Source: Stomatobaculum longum (GTDB lineage: Bacteria > Bacillota > Clostridia > Lachnospirales > Lachnospiraceae). Taken from it: a DNA stretch of 9,307 nucleotides. Shown in pieces: positions 1-6,398 of the stretch. The position numbers and the translations under genes are program-made. The notes under the pieces were generated by a model, which saw only the letters and a list, made by a program, of their open reading frames with translations, did no database searches and was not told the DNA's origin. The DNA is taken from contig CAJPKN010000056.1 of assembly GCA_905370385.1 (NCBI GenBank), forward strand, positions 1-9,307. The letters run 5' to 3'. Within the stretch, counting starts at the first letter, position 1. The number at the start of each line of letters is the position of its first letter.

Positions 1-534
1 GAACTTCCGGAGGAGCTTTCGCGCTGCGGCGCCAAGCTCGACATCACAGCGGAGGAAGTCATTGCGGAAAATTATACCTTTTACAGCTTAGATCCGAGCG
101 AAGACCCGGATGCCGACTATCGTCTCGACACCATCTCGGGCGCAAGTCTCTGCCCGACTCTGGTCAGCGAGTACCTGCAGGGCGAGGATCGCATGGTCAA
201 TGAGTTACAGGCAGACGGTGCGGTGGCCGGCTTCTTCATCTACCCGCTCTCCGGGTTCCGCGGAGAAAATCGCTCGGAGGAAATCTTAGCGCTACGGGAC
301 AGGGCAAAGGCGCATATGGAGACACCCGAGGGGGCGGAGTGCTGCAGTTTCATCGGCGGGGCAACCGGCATTTTCTGCGGCTACCTCGATTTCATCGCCT
401 GGGATTTCGATGCGACCGTGCGCCGCATGCGTGCCTTCTTTGAGGCGGAGGGCTTACCCTGGCTTGCCGCGCGGGTGTTCCGCCGGGATGCGCGTCCGCT
501 CAGTATTTACGACAAGGAGAGCAGGGAAGACTGA
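1..534 (+). CDS. 3' part of an unrecognised protein gene (5' end outside window)
   Basis: Frame 1 is open from the first base to TGA at 532-534, giving the last 177 residues of a protein that begins outside the window. An internal ATG at 193 is not a convincing start: the codons before it are normal coding sequence and no ribosome binding site precedes it. I do not recognise the family. The product looks soluble and acidic, with no membrane segment or signal peptide in the visible part. A compact C-terminal region around visible residues 118-166 contains GGATGIFCGYLDFIAWDFD, then an amphipathic helix and a VFRRDARP stretch; this conserved-looking core is the best handle for a family search. 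Its 3' end is followed at once by the promoter of the metalloregulator gene, and the hairpin at 589-619 may be its terminator. No function is assigned. Confidence 0.75.
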   Translation, partial: ELPEELSRCGAKLDITAEEVIAENYTFYSLDPSEDPDADYRLDTISGASLCPTLVSEYLQGEDRMVNELQADGAVAGFFIYPLSGFRGENRSEEILALRDRAKAHMETPEGAECCSFIGGATGIFCGYLDFIAWDFDATVRRMRAFFEAEGLPWLAARVFRRDARPLSIYDKESRED

Positions 535-540
535 GGCGGC

Positions 541-569
541 TTGACGCAAGTCCTCCGCTGTGCTATTTT
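541..569 (+). promoter_or_regulatory. Sigma-A promoter for the DtxR/MntR-like gene
   Basis: TTGACG at 541-546 and TATTTT at 564-569 are separated by 17 bp, a near-consensus vegetative promoter. Transcription would start near 575-577, inside the putative operator at 570-579. A terminator-like hairpin begins only about 13 nt downstream, so the transcript reaching the regulator gene must pass it. Confidence 0.6.
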
Positions 570-584
570 GTTAGTTAACGGAAA
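567..584 (+). promoter_or_regulatory. Putative DtxR/MntR-family operator (autoregulatory)
   Basis: An inverted repeat GTTA-GT-TAAC (570-579) flanked by TTT and GGAAA overlaps the end of the -10 box and the predicted start site. A near copy, GTTAGTCAAC, lies at 6270-6279 over the mntP -35 box. Resemblance to the GTTAG/CTAAC core of DtxR/IdeR boxes, plus position before a DtxR-family gene, suggests autorepression. This is inference; only two copies are visible. Confidence 0.4.
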
Positions 585-588
585 CTCT

Positions 589-619
589 ACCGGAGCCGGC
601 CTTACGGCTTCGGTTTTTT
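589..619 (+). terminator. Intrinsic terminator-like hairpin in the metalloregulator leader
   Basis: A 10-bp stem, ACCGGAGCCG (589-598) with CGGCTTCGGT (605-614) including one G-T pair, has a 6-nt loop and is followed by T614-T619. It could end transcription from the upstream gene. It lies downstream of the promoter at 541-569, so it could also attenuate the regulator transcript. Confidence 0.7.
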
Positions 620-642
620 GAAGTCAGGACAAAGGAGGCGGC

Positions 643-1029
643 ATGAGTCAGGAAAAGCACGAACTTGGCAAGTCGAGCGAAGATTATCTGGAGAGCATAC
701 TTCGCATCATCAAGGAGAAGGGCGCTTGCCGCCCCACCGACATCGCGGAGCTCATGAACTTTTCGAAGCCGAGCGTCTCGGTTGCGCTCAAAAAGCTGGA
801 AGAAGAAGGGTACATTCACCGCGAGGACTGGCGCATTCAGCTGACGGAAATCGGCGAAGATGCCGCTGCGAAGACCTTTGAGAAGCACGAGTTTTTCCGT
901 CAACTCTTCGAGGAAATCGGTATTGCGCCGGAGACCGCCGAAGAAGAGGCTTGTCTGGTGGAACATGTAATCAGCGAGGATAGTTTTCACAAGATGCGGG
1001 CGTATTGGGAGAAATGCCGAAACGCCTGA
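643..1029 (+). CDS. mntR: DtxR/MntR-family metal-dependent transcriptional repressor
   Basis: A 128-aa cytoplasmic DNA-binding regulator of the DtxR/MntR family, which senses Mn2+ or Fe2+ and represses or activates metal transport genes. Residues 11-70 form the winged helix-turn-helix (SSEDYLESIL, then DIAELMNFSKPSVSVALKKL, then the wing to LTEIG). Residues 75-118 form the metal-binding dimerisation region (EKHEFF, EEEACLVEHVISEDSF). The length matches MntR-type proteins without the SH3-like C-terminal domain. Putative ligands by homology are D14, E17, H82, C104, E107 and H108. D14 corresponds to the MntR Asp linked to Mn selectivity, while C104 occupies the position of DtxR Cys102 (Glu99 in B. 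subtilis MntR), so the specificity could be Mn, Fe or mixed. An AAAGGAGG ribosome site precedes ATG 643. Likely autoregulated through the GTTAGTTAAC element. The symbol is by family resemblance and by the link to mntP in the same window. Confidence 0.88.
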   Translation: MSQEKHELGKSSEDYLESILRIIKEKGACRPTDIAELMNFSKPSVSVALKKLEEEGYIHREDWRIQLTEIGEDAAAKTFEKHEFFRQLFEEIGIAPETAEEEACLVEHVISEDSFHKMRAYWEKCRNA

Positions 1030-1035
1030 GCAAAG

Positions 1036-1073
1036 GATACCCGCGCAGTTCTAAAGCGCGGGTATCGTTCTTT
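1036..1073 (+). terminator. Hairpin after the metalloregulator, weak terminator or attenuator
   Basis: A perfect 11-bp stem, GATACCCGCGC (1036-1046) with GCGCGGGTATC (1056-1066), has a 9-nt loop and is followed by an imperfect T stretch (GTTCTTT). It begins just after the regulator stop codon. The broken T tract suggests incomplete termination, which would let some transcription reach the HAD gene 15 bp later. Confidence 0.6.
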
Positions 1074-1087
1074 CGAAAGGAGAAACA

Positions 1088-1863
<776 letters not shown>

Positions 1864-1867
<4 letters not shown>

Positions 1868-2697
1868 AGGCGCGGGAAAAGGCGTTTGCCTTCGGTCTGA
1901 TTCTGTGTGCGCTCTTGCTGGCCTACAGCTATGCGTATCTCGATGCCATACTGGCGGTGCTTTCGGAGACGGTGCTCGGCGCTGTCGGTGTGAGCGCAAG
2001 TTATCTTGAGGCCAACAGCAATTTGGGGTATACCTGCTCCGCGGCAATTCTGAGTCTCTTTTATTTTTGGCTTTGGAAACGCATCAAACGAGGCTATCCG
2101 GAAAAAAAAGCGACCCTTGCCTTTCGACCGTTCGGCGGCGCGTTTCGGATGTTGCTGATCGGGCTCGGCGCGGGCGGCGTGTCCTTGCTCTGGCTTAACT
2201 TTGCGGAGGCCATTCAAAATTCGATCCCGGCTTTACAGTCGAGTTATGACACCTTTAACAGCGAGATGGGCGCCTTCGAGCAGGGCGATTATATCTGGAT
2301 GCTCCTAACGGTCTCCGTCATAGGGCCGTTGGTCGAGGAACTCTTATTCCGCGGCCTCGTGTTTCATCTCTTTGAGCGCAGTTTCAAAAGTGAGCGCACT
2401 GCCATCATTCTCTCGGCGCTGCTCTTCGGCATTTGGCATGAGATTTTTGTGCAGTCGGTCTATACGTTTATGATAGGTCTCATTCTGGGCTATCTCTACG
2501 CAAAGACAAGAAAGATCATCTGGCCCTTCCTGGTTCATCTGGTCAACAATTTCTCGGGGACTCTGCCGCCCGGCTTTGACGGCGAATTCGCCAATCTGCT
2601 GGTGAACCTCGCCTCCTTGATTTGCATCCCGGTGCTATTCATTTTGCTGTGGCGTATGGAAAAAAATACAAAGCAAATCGAGAAGACGTTGCCATAG
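1864..2697 (+). CDS. CPBP family intramembrane glutamic endopeptidase
   Basis: A membrane protein of 277 aa if started at TTG 1864. It belongs to the CPBP (CAAX protease and bacteriocin-processing, Abi) family, related to Rce1. Several hydrophobic segments are visible: one near the N-terminus, one around LSLFYFWLW, one around MLLIGLGAGGVSLLWL, and several around and after the catalytic region. The family motifs are all present: EELLFRG (E158, E159, R163), FGIWH (F188, H192) and HLVNN (H225, N229). Bacterial members act in bacteriocin immunity, peptide processing or unknown proteolysis; nothing here fixes the substrate. TTG 1864 overlaps the HAD stop (TTGA) and has GAGG about 11 bases upstream. 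An in-frame GTG at 1801 would add 21 Arg-rich residues read from inside the HAD gene, with its AGGA directly abutting the codon, so it is less likely. No bacteriocin gene lies nearby. Confidence 0.87.
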
Positions 2698-2702
2698 CAA
2701 CG
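2687..2702. repeat. Inverted repeat CGTTGC-CATA-GCAACG upstream of hcp
   Basis: A perfect 6-bp inverted repeat with a 4-bp spacer overlaps the CPBP stop codon and lies about 20 bp upstream of the hcp -10 box. No T tract follows, so it is not a terminator. It could be a regulator site for hcp, but it does not match the HcpR/FNR consensus as I know it. Confidence 0.35.
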
Positions 2703-2720
2703 GAATTCGGCGTCCCGCAG

Positions 2721-2729
2721 TGATACTAT
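2721..2729 (+). promoter_or_regulatory. Extended -10 promoter for hcp
   Basis: TGATACTAT contains an extended TGn motif followed by TACTAT. No good -35 box lies 16-18 bp upstream, which fits an extended -10 or activator-dependent promoter. A 5' leader of about 60 nt would follow. Confidence 0.45.
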
Positions 2730-2752
2730 CTTTCCTGTAAAGAGCATAAGCA

Positions 2753-2769
2753 CGGAGCAAGTCGCTCCG
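2753..2769 (+). other. 5' leader hairpin of hcp
   Basis: CGGAGC (2753-2758) and GCTCCG (2764-2769) form a 6-bp stem with a 5-nt loop inside the predicted hcp leader, 14 bp before the CAGGAGG ribosome site. With no T tract after it, an mRNA-stabilising role is more likely than termination. Confidence 0.4.
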
Positions 2770-2795
2770 CTTCATATGAAAACAGGAGGATATCA

Positions 2796-4439
2796 ATGGA
2801 CGCTAAAATGTTTTGTTATCAGTGTCAGGAGACTGCGGGCAACAAGGCTTGCACCGTACAGGGTGTCTGCGGCAAGAAGTTCGATGTCGCAAGAGCGCAG
2901 GATCTTTTGATCTATGTGACCAAGGGTCTCTCTGCGGTTACGACCGCACTCAGAGCAGAGGGTAAGCCGGTAGCGGCAGAGGTGAATCACCTCGTGTCGA
3001 TGAACCTCTTCATCACGATTACGAACGCAAACTTTGATCGCAAGGCGATTGAGAAGCGCATCACGGACACGCTCGCATGTCGCGACGCGCTCCGCAAGGA
3101 GCTTTCCGATGCTTCGAAGCTGCCGCTCGCGGCAACCGAGGAGATTCCGGAGAGCGCTTACCCGGAGAGAGCGGCGGAAGTCGGCGTTCTCGCAACCGAG
3201 AACGAGGATGTGAGATCCCTCCGCGAGCTCATCACCTACGGACTCAAGGGCCTCTCGGCTTACACGAAGCACGCAAACGCCCTGCTTCGCGAGAACGAGG
3301 AAGTGGATCGCTTCCTGCAGGAGGCACTCGCTAAGACGCTCGACGACAGCCTCTCGGTCGACGATCTCGTTGCGCTGACCTTGGAGACCGGTAAGTACGG
3401 TGTCGAGGGCATGGCGCTCCTCGACGGCGCAAACACCGGCGCTTACGGTAACCCGGAGATCACCGAGGTCAACATCGGTGTCCGCAAGAACCCGGCCATC
3501 CTGATTTCCGGCCATGATTTGAAGGACCTCGAGATGCTGCTCGATCAGACCCAGGGCACGGGTGTGGATGTTTACACGCACTCCGAGATGCTCCCGGCGC
3601 ACTACTATCCCTTCTTTAAGAAGTACCCGAACTTTGCGGGCAACTACGGCAACGCTTGGTGGAAGCAGAAGGAGGAGTTCGAGAGCTTCAACGGCCCCAT
3701 CCTCATGACCACGAACTGCCTGATTCCGCCGAAGGACAGCTATAAGGACAGAGTCTGGACCACCGGCTGCGTCGGCTTCCCGGGCCTCAAGCACATCGAT
3801 GCGCCCTACGGCCAGGTTAAGGATTTCAGCCCGATCATCGAGCAGGCAAAGCAGTGCCCGCCGCCGACCGAGATTGAGACCGGTAAGATTGTCGGCGGTT
3901 TCGCGCACGCCCAGGTCTTTGCGCTTGCCGACAAGGTGGTCGATGCGGTGAAGAGCGGTGCCATTACGAAGTTCGTCGTCATGGCAGGCTGCGACGGCAG
4001 AGCAAAGAGCCGTGACTACTACACGGAGTTCGCGAAGAAGCTGCCGAAGGGCGCTGTGATTCTGACCGCGGGCTGCGCAAAGTACAAGTACAACAAGCTG
4101 GATCTCGGCGACATCGGCGGCATCCCGCGCGTGCTCGACGCAGGTCAGTGCAACGACTCCTATTCTCTGGCGGTCATTGCGCTCAAGCTGAAGGAGATCT
4201 TCGGCCTCGACGACGTGAATAAGCTCCCGCTTGCTTACAACATTGCTTGGTATGAGCAGAAGGCAGTTATCGTGCTCCTCGCGCTTCTCTACCTCGGCGT
4301 GAAGAACATCCACCTCGGACCGACGCTTCCGGCCTTCCTTTCCCCGAATGTCGCAAACGTTTTGGTCAACAACTTCGGCATTGCCGGCATCGGCTCCGTC
4401 GAGGACGATATCGAGCTCTTCTTCGGCAAGGAAGCGTAA
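2796..4439 (+). CDS. hcp: Hydroxylamine reductase / hybrid cluster protein, class I
   Basis: A 547-aa cytoplasmic iron-sulfur enzyme, full length for class I Hcp. It reduces hydroxylamine in vitro; the physiological role proposed for the family is NO reduction and nitrosative stress defence. The N-terminal cluster motif is C7-x2-C10-x8-C19-x5-C25, the spacing typical of strict anaerobes. All eight expected ligands of the hybrid [4Fe-2O-2S] cluster can be placed: H240 (SGHDLKDLE), E264 (HSEML), C308 (TTNCLIPP), C399 (AGCDGR, the persulfide position), C427 (AGCAKY), C452 (GQCNDS), E487 and K489 (WYEQK). CAGGAGG precedes ATG 2796. The gene appears to be a single-gene unit with its own promoter and the terminator at 4520-4550. 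No adjacent NADH:Hcp reductase (hcr) is present, so the electron donor must be encoded elsewhere. Rubrerythrin follows, a second stress-defence iron protein. Confidence 0.97.
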   Translation: MDAKMFCYQCQETAGNKACTVQGVCGKKFDVARAQDLLIYVTKGLSAVTTALRAEGKPVAAEVNHLVSMNLFITITNANFDRKAIEKRITDTLACRDALRKELSDASKLPLAATEEIPESAYPERAAEVGVLATENEDVRSLRELITYGLKGLSAYTKHANALLRENEEVDRFLQEALAKTLDDSLSVDDLVALTLETGKYGVEGMALLDGANTGAYGNPEITEVNIGVRKNPAILISGHDLKDLEMLLDQTQGTGVDVYTHSEMLPAHYYPFFKKYPNFAGNYGNAWWKQKEEFESFNGPILMTTNCLIPPKDSYKDRVWTTGCVGFPGLKHIDAPYGQVKDFSPIIEQAKQCPPPTEIETGKIVGGFAHAQVFALADKVVDAVKSGAITKFVVMAGCDGRAKSRDYYTEFAKKLPKGAVILTAGCAKYKYNKLDLGDIGGIPRVLDAGQCNDSYSLAVIALKLKEIFGLDDVNKLPLAYNIAWYEQKAVIVLLALLYLGVKNIHLGPTLPAFLSPNVANVLVNNFGIAGIGSVEDDIELFFGKEA

Positions 4440-4519
4440 AAAACGCAGACACCGGAGTACCGGATTCACATAAAAGAACATACTTGCAGTACCCTTGCTA
4501 TTTCATTACCCTCAATGAG

Positions 4520-4550
4520 AGACGGCGGCCCCTGTGTCCGCCGTCTTTTT
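4520..4550 (+). terminator. Intrinsic terminator of hcp
   Basis: A perfect 9-bp GC-rich stem, AGACGGCGG (4520-4528) with CCGCCGTCT (4538-4546), has a 9-nt loop and runs into TTTTT. It lies 80 bp after the hcp stop codon. Confidence 0.9.
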
Positions 4551-4665
4551 CTGTACTCGGCGCGCACGGCGGGGAAAAGAAGCATAGGGCGAAATAAAAA
4601 TGAGGTCCCAAGCGAAACATAAGAGTCGCTGTAAAACAGAATAGCAGTCATAAGTCGGAAAAAGC

Positions 4666-4684
4666 GAAGCGGAAACGCTTCCGC
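4666..4684. repeat. Overlapping inverted repeats with a GAAA loop
   Basis: GAAGCG-GAAA-CGCTTC (4666-4681) forms a 6-bp stem with a GNRA-type loop. Overlapping it, GCGGAA-ACGC-TTCCGC (4669-4684) forms an alternative 6-bp stem. Neither is followed by a T tract. They lie upstream of the rubrerythrin promoter, so they would not be in its transcript. The role is unknown. Confidence 0.35.
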
Positions 4685-4715
4685 GAGAGTGTGTTAGTTG
4701 AGACGAATACAAATT

Positions 4716-4728
4716 AGGAATTATTCCT
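4716..4728. promoter_or_regulatory. Fur/PerR-like palindrome upstream of rubrerythrin
   Basis: AGGAATTATTCCT is a perfect 6-1-6 palindrome ending 11 bp upstream of the rubrerythrin -35 box. Its AAT-n-ATT core matches the centre of Fur/PerR 7-1-7 boxes, though the outer bases differ. Rubrerythrin genes are known PerR targets in clostridia. The assignment is inference. Confidence 0.4.
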
Positions 4729-4739
4729 GTTATTTTTGC

Positions 4740-4767
4740 TTGCAAGTTCAAAAAGCTATGGTATAGT
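4740..4767 (+). promoter_or_regulatory. Promoter of rubrerythrin
   Basis: TTGCAA (4740-4745) and TATAGT (4762-4767) are 16 bp apart, with an extended TGG before the -10 box. This strong vegetative promoter lies about 50 bp upstream of the start codon. Confidence 0.7.
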
Positions 4768-4817
4768 AGGTGATGTAGCAATTGTTAGAGACTTCACAAT
4801 AATTAGAGGAGGATAAC

Positions 4818-5393
4818 ATGGCAGACGAGAAGAAGATTACGAGCGGCAACGATGTAAAGACCAAGTACGCAGGCACCGAGACCGAGAAGAACCTGCAGAA
4901 GGCTTATGCCGGCGAGTCTATGGCGAGAACCAAGTATCTGTACTTCGCTTCCACGGCACAGAAGGAAGGGTTTCAGCAGATCGGCGCTCTCTTTGAGGAG
5001 ACCGCAGCGAACGAGAATGCGCATGCAAAGATGTGGCTCAAGGAGCTGAACGGCATCGGAGACACGGCGACCAACCTCCTCCACGCGGCAGAGGGCGAGA
5101 GCTACGAGTGGAACGATATGTATGTCGAGTTCGCCGAGACGGCGGAGAAAGAGGGCTTTAAGGAGCTCGCAGCGAAGTTCCGCATGGTCGCGGCAATCGA
5201 GAAGCGCCACGAGGAGAGATACAGAAAGCTCTTAAAGAACGTCGAGATGCAGGAAGTCTTCAAGAAGAGCGAAGTCAAGGTCTGGGTTTGCCGGAACTGC
5301 GGTCACGTTGTGGTCGGCACTTCGGCACCGCAGGTATGTCCGACCTGCCAGCACCCGCAGGCATTCTTCGAGATTCTCGCAGAGAACTATTAA
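4818..5393 (+). CDS. rbr: Rubrerythrin
   Basis: A 191-aa cytoplasmic non-haem diiron peroxidase that reduces hydrogen peroxide in anaerobes with electrons from rubredoxin or NADH oxidoreductases. Residues 20-140 form the ferritin-like four-helix bundle. Diiron ligands by homology are E33 ([10 protein letters not shown]), E66 and H69 (NENAH), E107 and E110 (AETAEKE), and E128 and H131 (IEKRH). Residues 153-191 are the rubredoxin-like domain with C158-x2-C161 (CRNCGH) and C174-x2-C177 (CPTCQHP), holding a mononuclear FeS4 site. Length and domain order match classical rubrerythrin with a C-terminal rubredoxin domain. AGAGGAGG precedes ATG 4818. It is a single-gene unit between the promoter at 4740-4767 and the terminator at 5417-5460, possibly under a Fur/PerR-type repressor. 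Confidence 0.97.
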   Translation: MADEKKITSGNDVKTKYAGTETEKNLQKAYAGESMARTKYLYFASTAQKEGFQQIGALFEETAANENAHAKMWLKELNGIGDTATNLLHAAEGESYEWNDMYVEFAETAEKEGFKELAAKFRMVAAIEKRHEERYRKLLKNVEMQEVFKKSEVKVWVCRNCGHVVVGTSAPQVCPTCQHPQAFFEILAENY

Positions 5394-5416
5394 TCGAGAG
5401 AGAGCGCATTGTGCTT

Positions 5417-5460
5417 ACAAAATAAGACCGGGAGGCGAAAGCCTTCCGGTTTTATTTTGT
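5417..5460. terminator. Bidirectional terminator between rbr and mntP
   Basis: A 20-bp stem (5417-5436 with 5441-5460, two G-T pairs) closes on a GAAA tetraloop. Its GC-rich inner part is flanked by an A-rich left arm and a T-rich right arm, so each strand shows a hairpin followed by U-rich RNA. It lies between the convergent rbr and mntP genes and can end both transcripts. Confidence 0.9.
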
Positions 5461-5507
5461 CCGTTGATGTGCCGGAAAGCGCAACAAAGATTGGCCTGAT
5501 CCCGGGC

Positions 5508-6086
5508 TTATCCTGCGATAAAAATGCGGGCGCCGATGACAATTAAGATGAGGCCGCCGAGTATCTTGGCCTGGCGGTTTAAGACAGCGCCCGCCTGTTT
5601 CCCGGCGTGGAGCGCGCCGAGACAGAGGAAAAAGGTGGTGAGAGCAATCAGGACCGAGGAGAGCAGGGCTTCTGCGGCTCGGTAGGAGGCTAGCGTAAAG
5701 CCGACCGAGAGTGCATCGATCGAGGTCGCGATGCCCTGTAAGAACAGAGCCTTCATGCCGAGTCCGCTGTCCGGATTTTCGTCCGTTTCGCCCTTGATTC
5801 CCTCAAGACAAAGTTTACCGCCGATGTAGAGGAGGAGGGCAAAGGAGACAAAGGGAAGGAAGGGCTCGACCGCGCGAAATACGGAGAGGAGCGAAGTCAC
5901 AAAGAACCAGCCCAGCATGGGCATGAGCCACTGGAAAAAGGCAAAGGTGCCGGCTATGCCTGCGGTTTTTTTTCCGGACATCCCCGGTTCTTCGAGTCCG
6001 TTTGCGACCGATACCGAGACCGCATCCATTGCAAGTCCCGCGCCGAGCAATATGCTGTTCAAAATAAATCCCGCTTGTACGTTCAT
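5508..6086 (-). CDS. mntP: Manganese efflux pump MntP
   Basis: A 192-aa inner membrane Mn2+ exporter of the MntP (formerly UPF0059/YebN) family, which protects against manganese overload. It has about six hydrophobic segments arranged as two related halves, each with the family motif carrying an intramembrane Asp: AMDAVSVSVANG with D21 and GIATSIDALSVGF with D124. A hydrophilic loop (about residues 97-110, GETDENPDSG) separates the halves. Length is normal for the family. GGGAGG (6095-6100 on the - strand) lies 8 bp before the ATG. Expression appears to be controlled by the Mn2+ riboswitch at 6118-6242 and perhaps by the MntR-like regulator at the promoter. It converges on rbr across the bidirectional terminator. 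Confidence 0.96.
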   Translation of the reverse strand: MNVQAGFILNSILLGAGLAMDAVSVSVANGLEEPGMSGKKTAGIAGTFAFFQWLMPMLGWFFVTSLLSVFRAVEPFLPFVSFALLLYIGGKLCLEGIKGETDENPDSGLGMKALFLQGIATSIDALSVGFTLASYRAAEALLSSVLIALTTFFLCLGALHAGKQAGAVLNRQAKILGGLILIVIGARIFIAG

Positions 6087-6117
6087 TTACGGAACCTCCC
6101 GCTTGTGGTTTAAAAGG

Positions 6118-6164
6118 AAAATAAAAAGAGACCGAGAGCACGCATTGCGTGCTTTCTCAGTCTC
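6118..6164 (-). terminator. Riboswitch-controlled intrinsic terminator before mntP
   Basis: On the - strand the arm at 6164-6147 pairs with 6143-6128 around a short AAT loop, with one A-G mismatch and one bulge. It is followed by CTTTTTATTTT. Its 5' arm contains the 3' strand of riboswitch P1 (6160-6151), making it the regulated terminator. Confidence 0.88.
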
Positions 6165-6242
6165 GCGATTTAATCCAAGCCAGGCGAATGCCATTTTGTT
6201 GACTTGAAACGCCGCTGGGGCGCTCCCTACTCCCTGTAAAGC
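6118..6242 (-). ncRNA. yybP-ykoY manganese riboswitch with expression-platform terminator
   Basis: Read on the - strand, the mntP leader carries the conserved yybP-ykoY blocks: GGGAGTAG, GTCAACA and, near the 3' side, GCGAGAC. P1 can be drawn as GCTTTACAG (6242-6234) with CTGAGAAAGC (6160-6151). P2 is GGAGCGCC with GGCGTTTC around a CCAGC loop. The P1 3' strand also forms part of the terminator stem at 6128-6164, so the aptamer and terminator are mutually exclusive. Mn2+ binding would stabilise P1 and permit transcription of mntP. This is the known arrangement for Mn exporters; the individual pairings are hand-drawn. Confidence 0.9.
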
Positions 6243-6248
6243 CTGTTC

Positions 6249-6278
6249 AATTTACCACTGTGTGCGTTTGTTAGTCAA
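6249..6278 (-). promoter_or_regulatory. Promoter of the mntP transcript
   Basis: On the - strand, TTGACT (6278-6273) and TAAATT (6254-6249) are 18 bp apart. The predicted start near 6242 coincides with the first base of riboswitch P1, which supports the assignment. Confidence 0.6.
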
Positions 6279-6285
6279 CGATAAA
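6267..6285. promoter_or_regulatory. Putative MntR-type operator at the mntP promoter
   Basis: TTTGTTAGTCAACG differs at one base from the TTTGTTAGTTAACG element at the metalloregulator promoter (567-580). It covers the mntP -35 box. In E. coli, mntP is controlled by both MntR and a yybP-ykoY riboswitch, so dual control has precedent. Binding here is inferred, not shown. Confidence 0.4.
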
Positions 6286-6308
6286 TATAACCGGACGGCG
6301 GTGCGGTG

Positions 6309-6337
6309 TTTCCAAAAAAGGGCGAAAAGAGTATAAT
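6309..6337 (+). promoter_or_regulatory. Promoter of the zinc-ribbon/LRR locus
   Basis: A consensus TATAAT (6332-6337) is preceded at 17 bp by TTTCCA (6309-6314). It diverges from the mntP promoter and gives a leader of about 55 nt containing the hairpin at 6353-6374. Confidence 0.6.
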
Positions 6338-6352
6338 CAAAGTATCAAAATC

Positions 6353-6374
6353 AGCAGGCGGGGAACCGCCTGCT
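6353..6374 (+). other. 5' leader hairpin with GGAA tetraloop
   Basis: AGCAGGCGG (6353-6361) and CCGCCTGCT (6366-6374) form a perfect 9-bp stem with a GNRA-type GGAA loop. It begins about 9 nt after the predicted start site and ends 14 bp before the ribosome site. No T tract follows, so mRNA protection or translational control is more likely than termination. Confidence 0.6.
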
Positions 6375-6398
6375 CATTGGCATGAGTGAGGGATGAGA

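Larger units (their letters stand above)
4551..4739. other. Non-coding stretch between the hcp terminator and the rubrerythrin promoter
   Basis: This is most of the 378-bp gap between hcp and rubrerythrin. It is purine-rich on the + strand. The short reading frames in it have no ribosome site and implausible composition. It holds the compact hairpin region at 4666-4684 and the palindrome at 4716-4728; nothing else could be supported. Confidence 0.5.

Noticed and set aside
193..195. ATG 193 as the start of the first gene
   Set aside because: The frame is open and coding-like from base 1 and there is no ribosome site before 193, so this is an internal methionine.
2793..4481. Long 562-aa reading frame antisense to hcp
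   Set aside because: It is a codon-bias shadow of hcp: it is opposite a gene with all expected catalytic residues, has no ribosome site, and has no recognisable domain.
4693..4702. GTTAGTTGAG, a partial match to the GTTAGTyAAC element upstream of rbr
   Set aside because: Only 8 of 10 bases match, the inverted repeat is lost, and it is far from the promoter core.
4512..4781. Minus-strand reading frames in the hcp-rbr gap
   Set aside because: They run through the hcp terminator and the rbr promoter, lack ribosome sites, and have no domain-like content.
4781..4800. ATTGT ... ACAAT inverted repeat in the rbr leader
   Set aside because: Arms are only 5 bp with a 10-bp gap in AT-rich sequence, so it is likely chance.
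6393..6398. ATG 6393 as the start of the zinc-ribbon/LRR gene
   Set aside because: The GAGGG ribosome site would directly abut it. ATG 6399 has a 6-7 base spacing.
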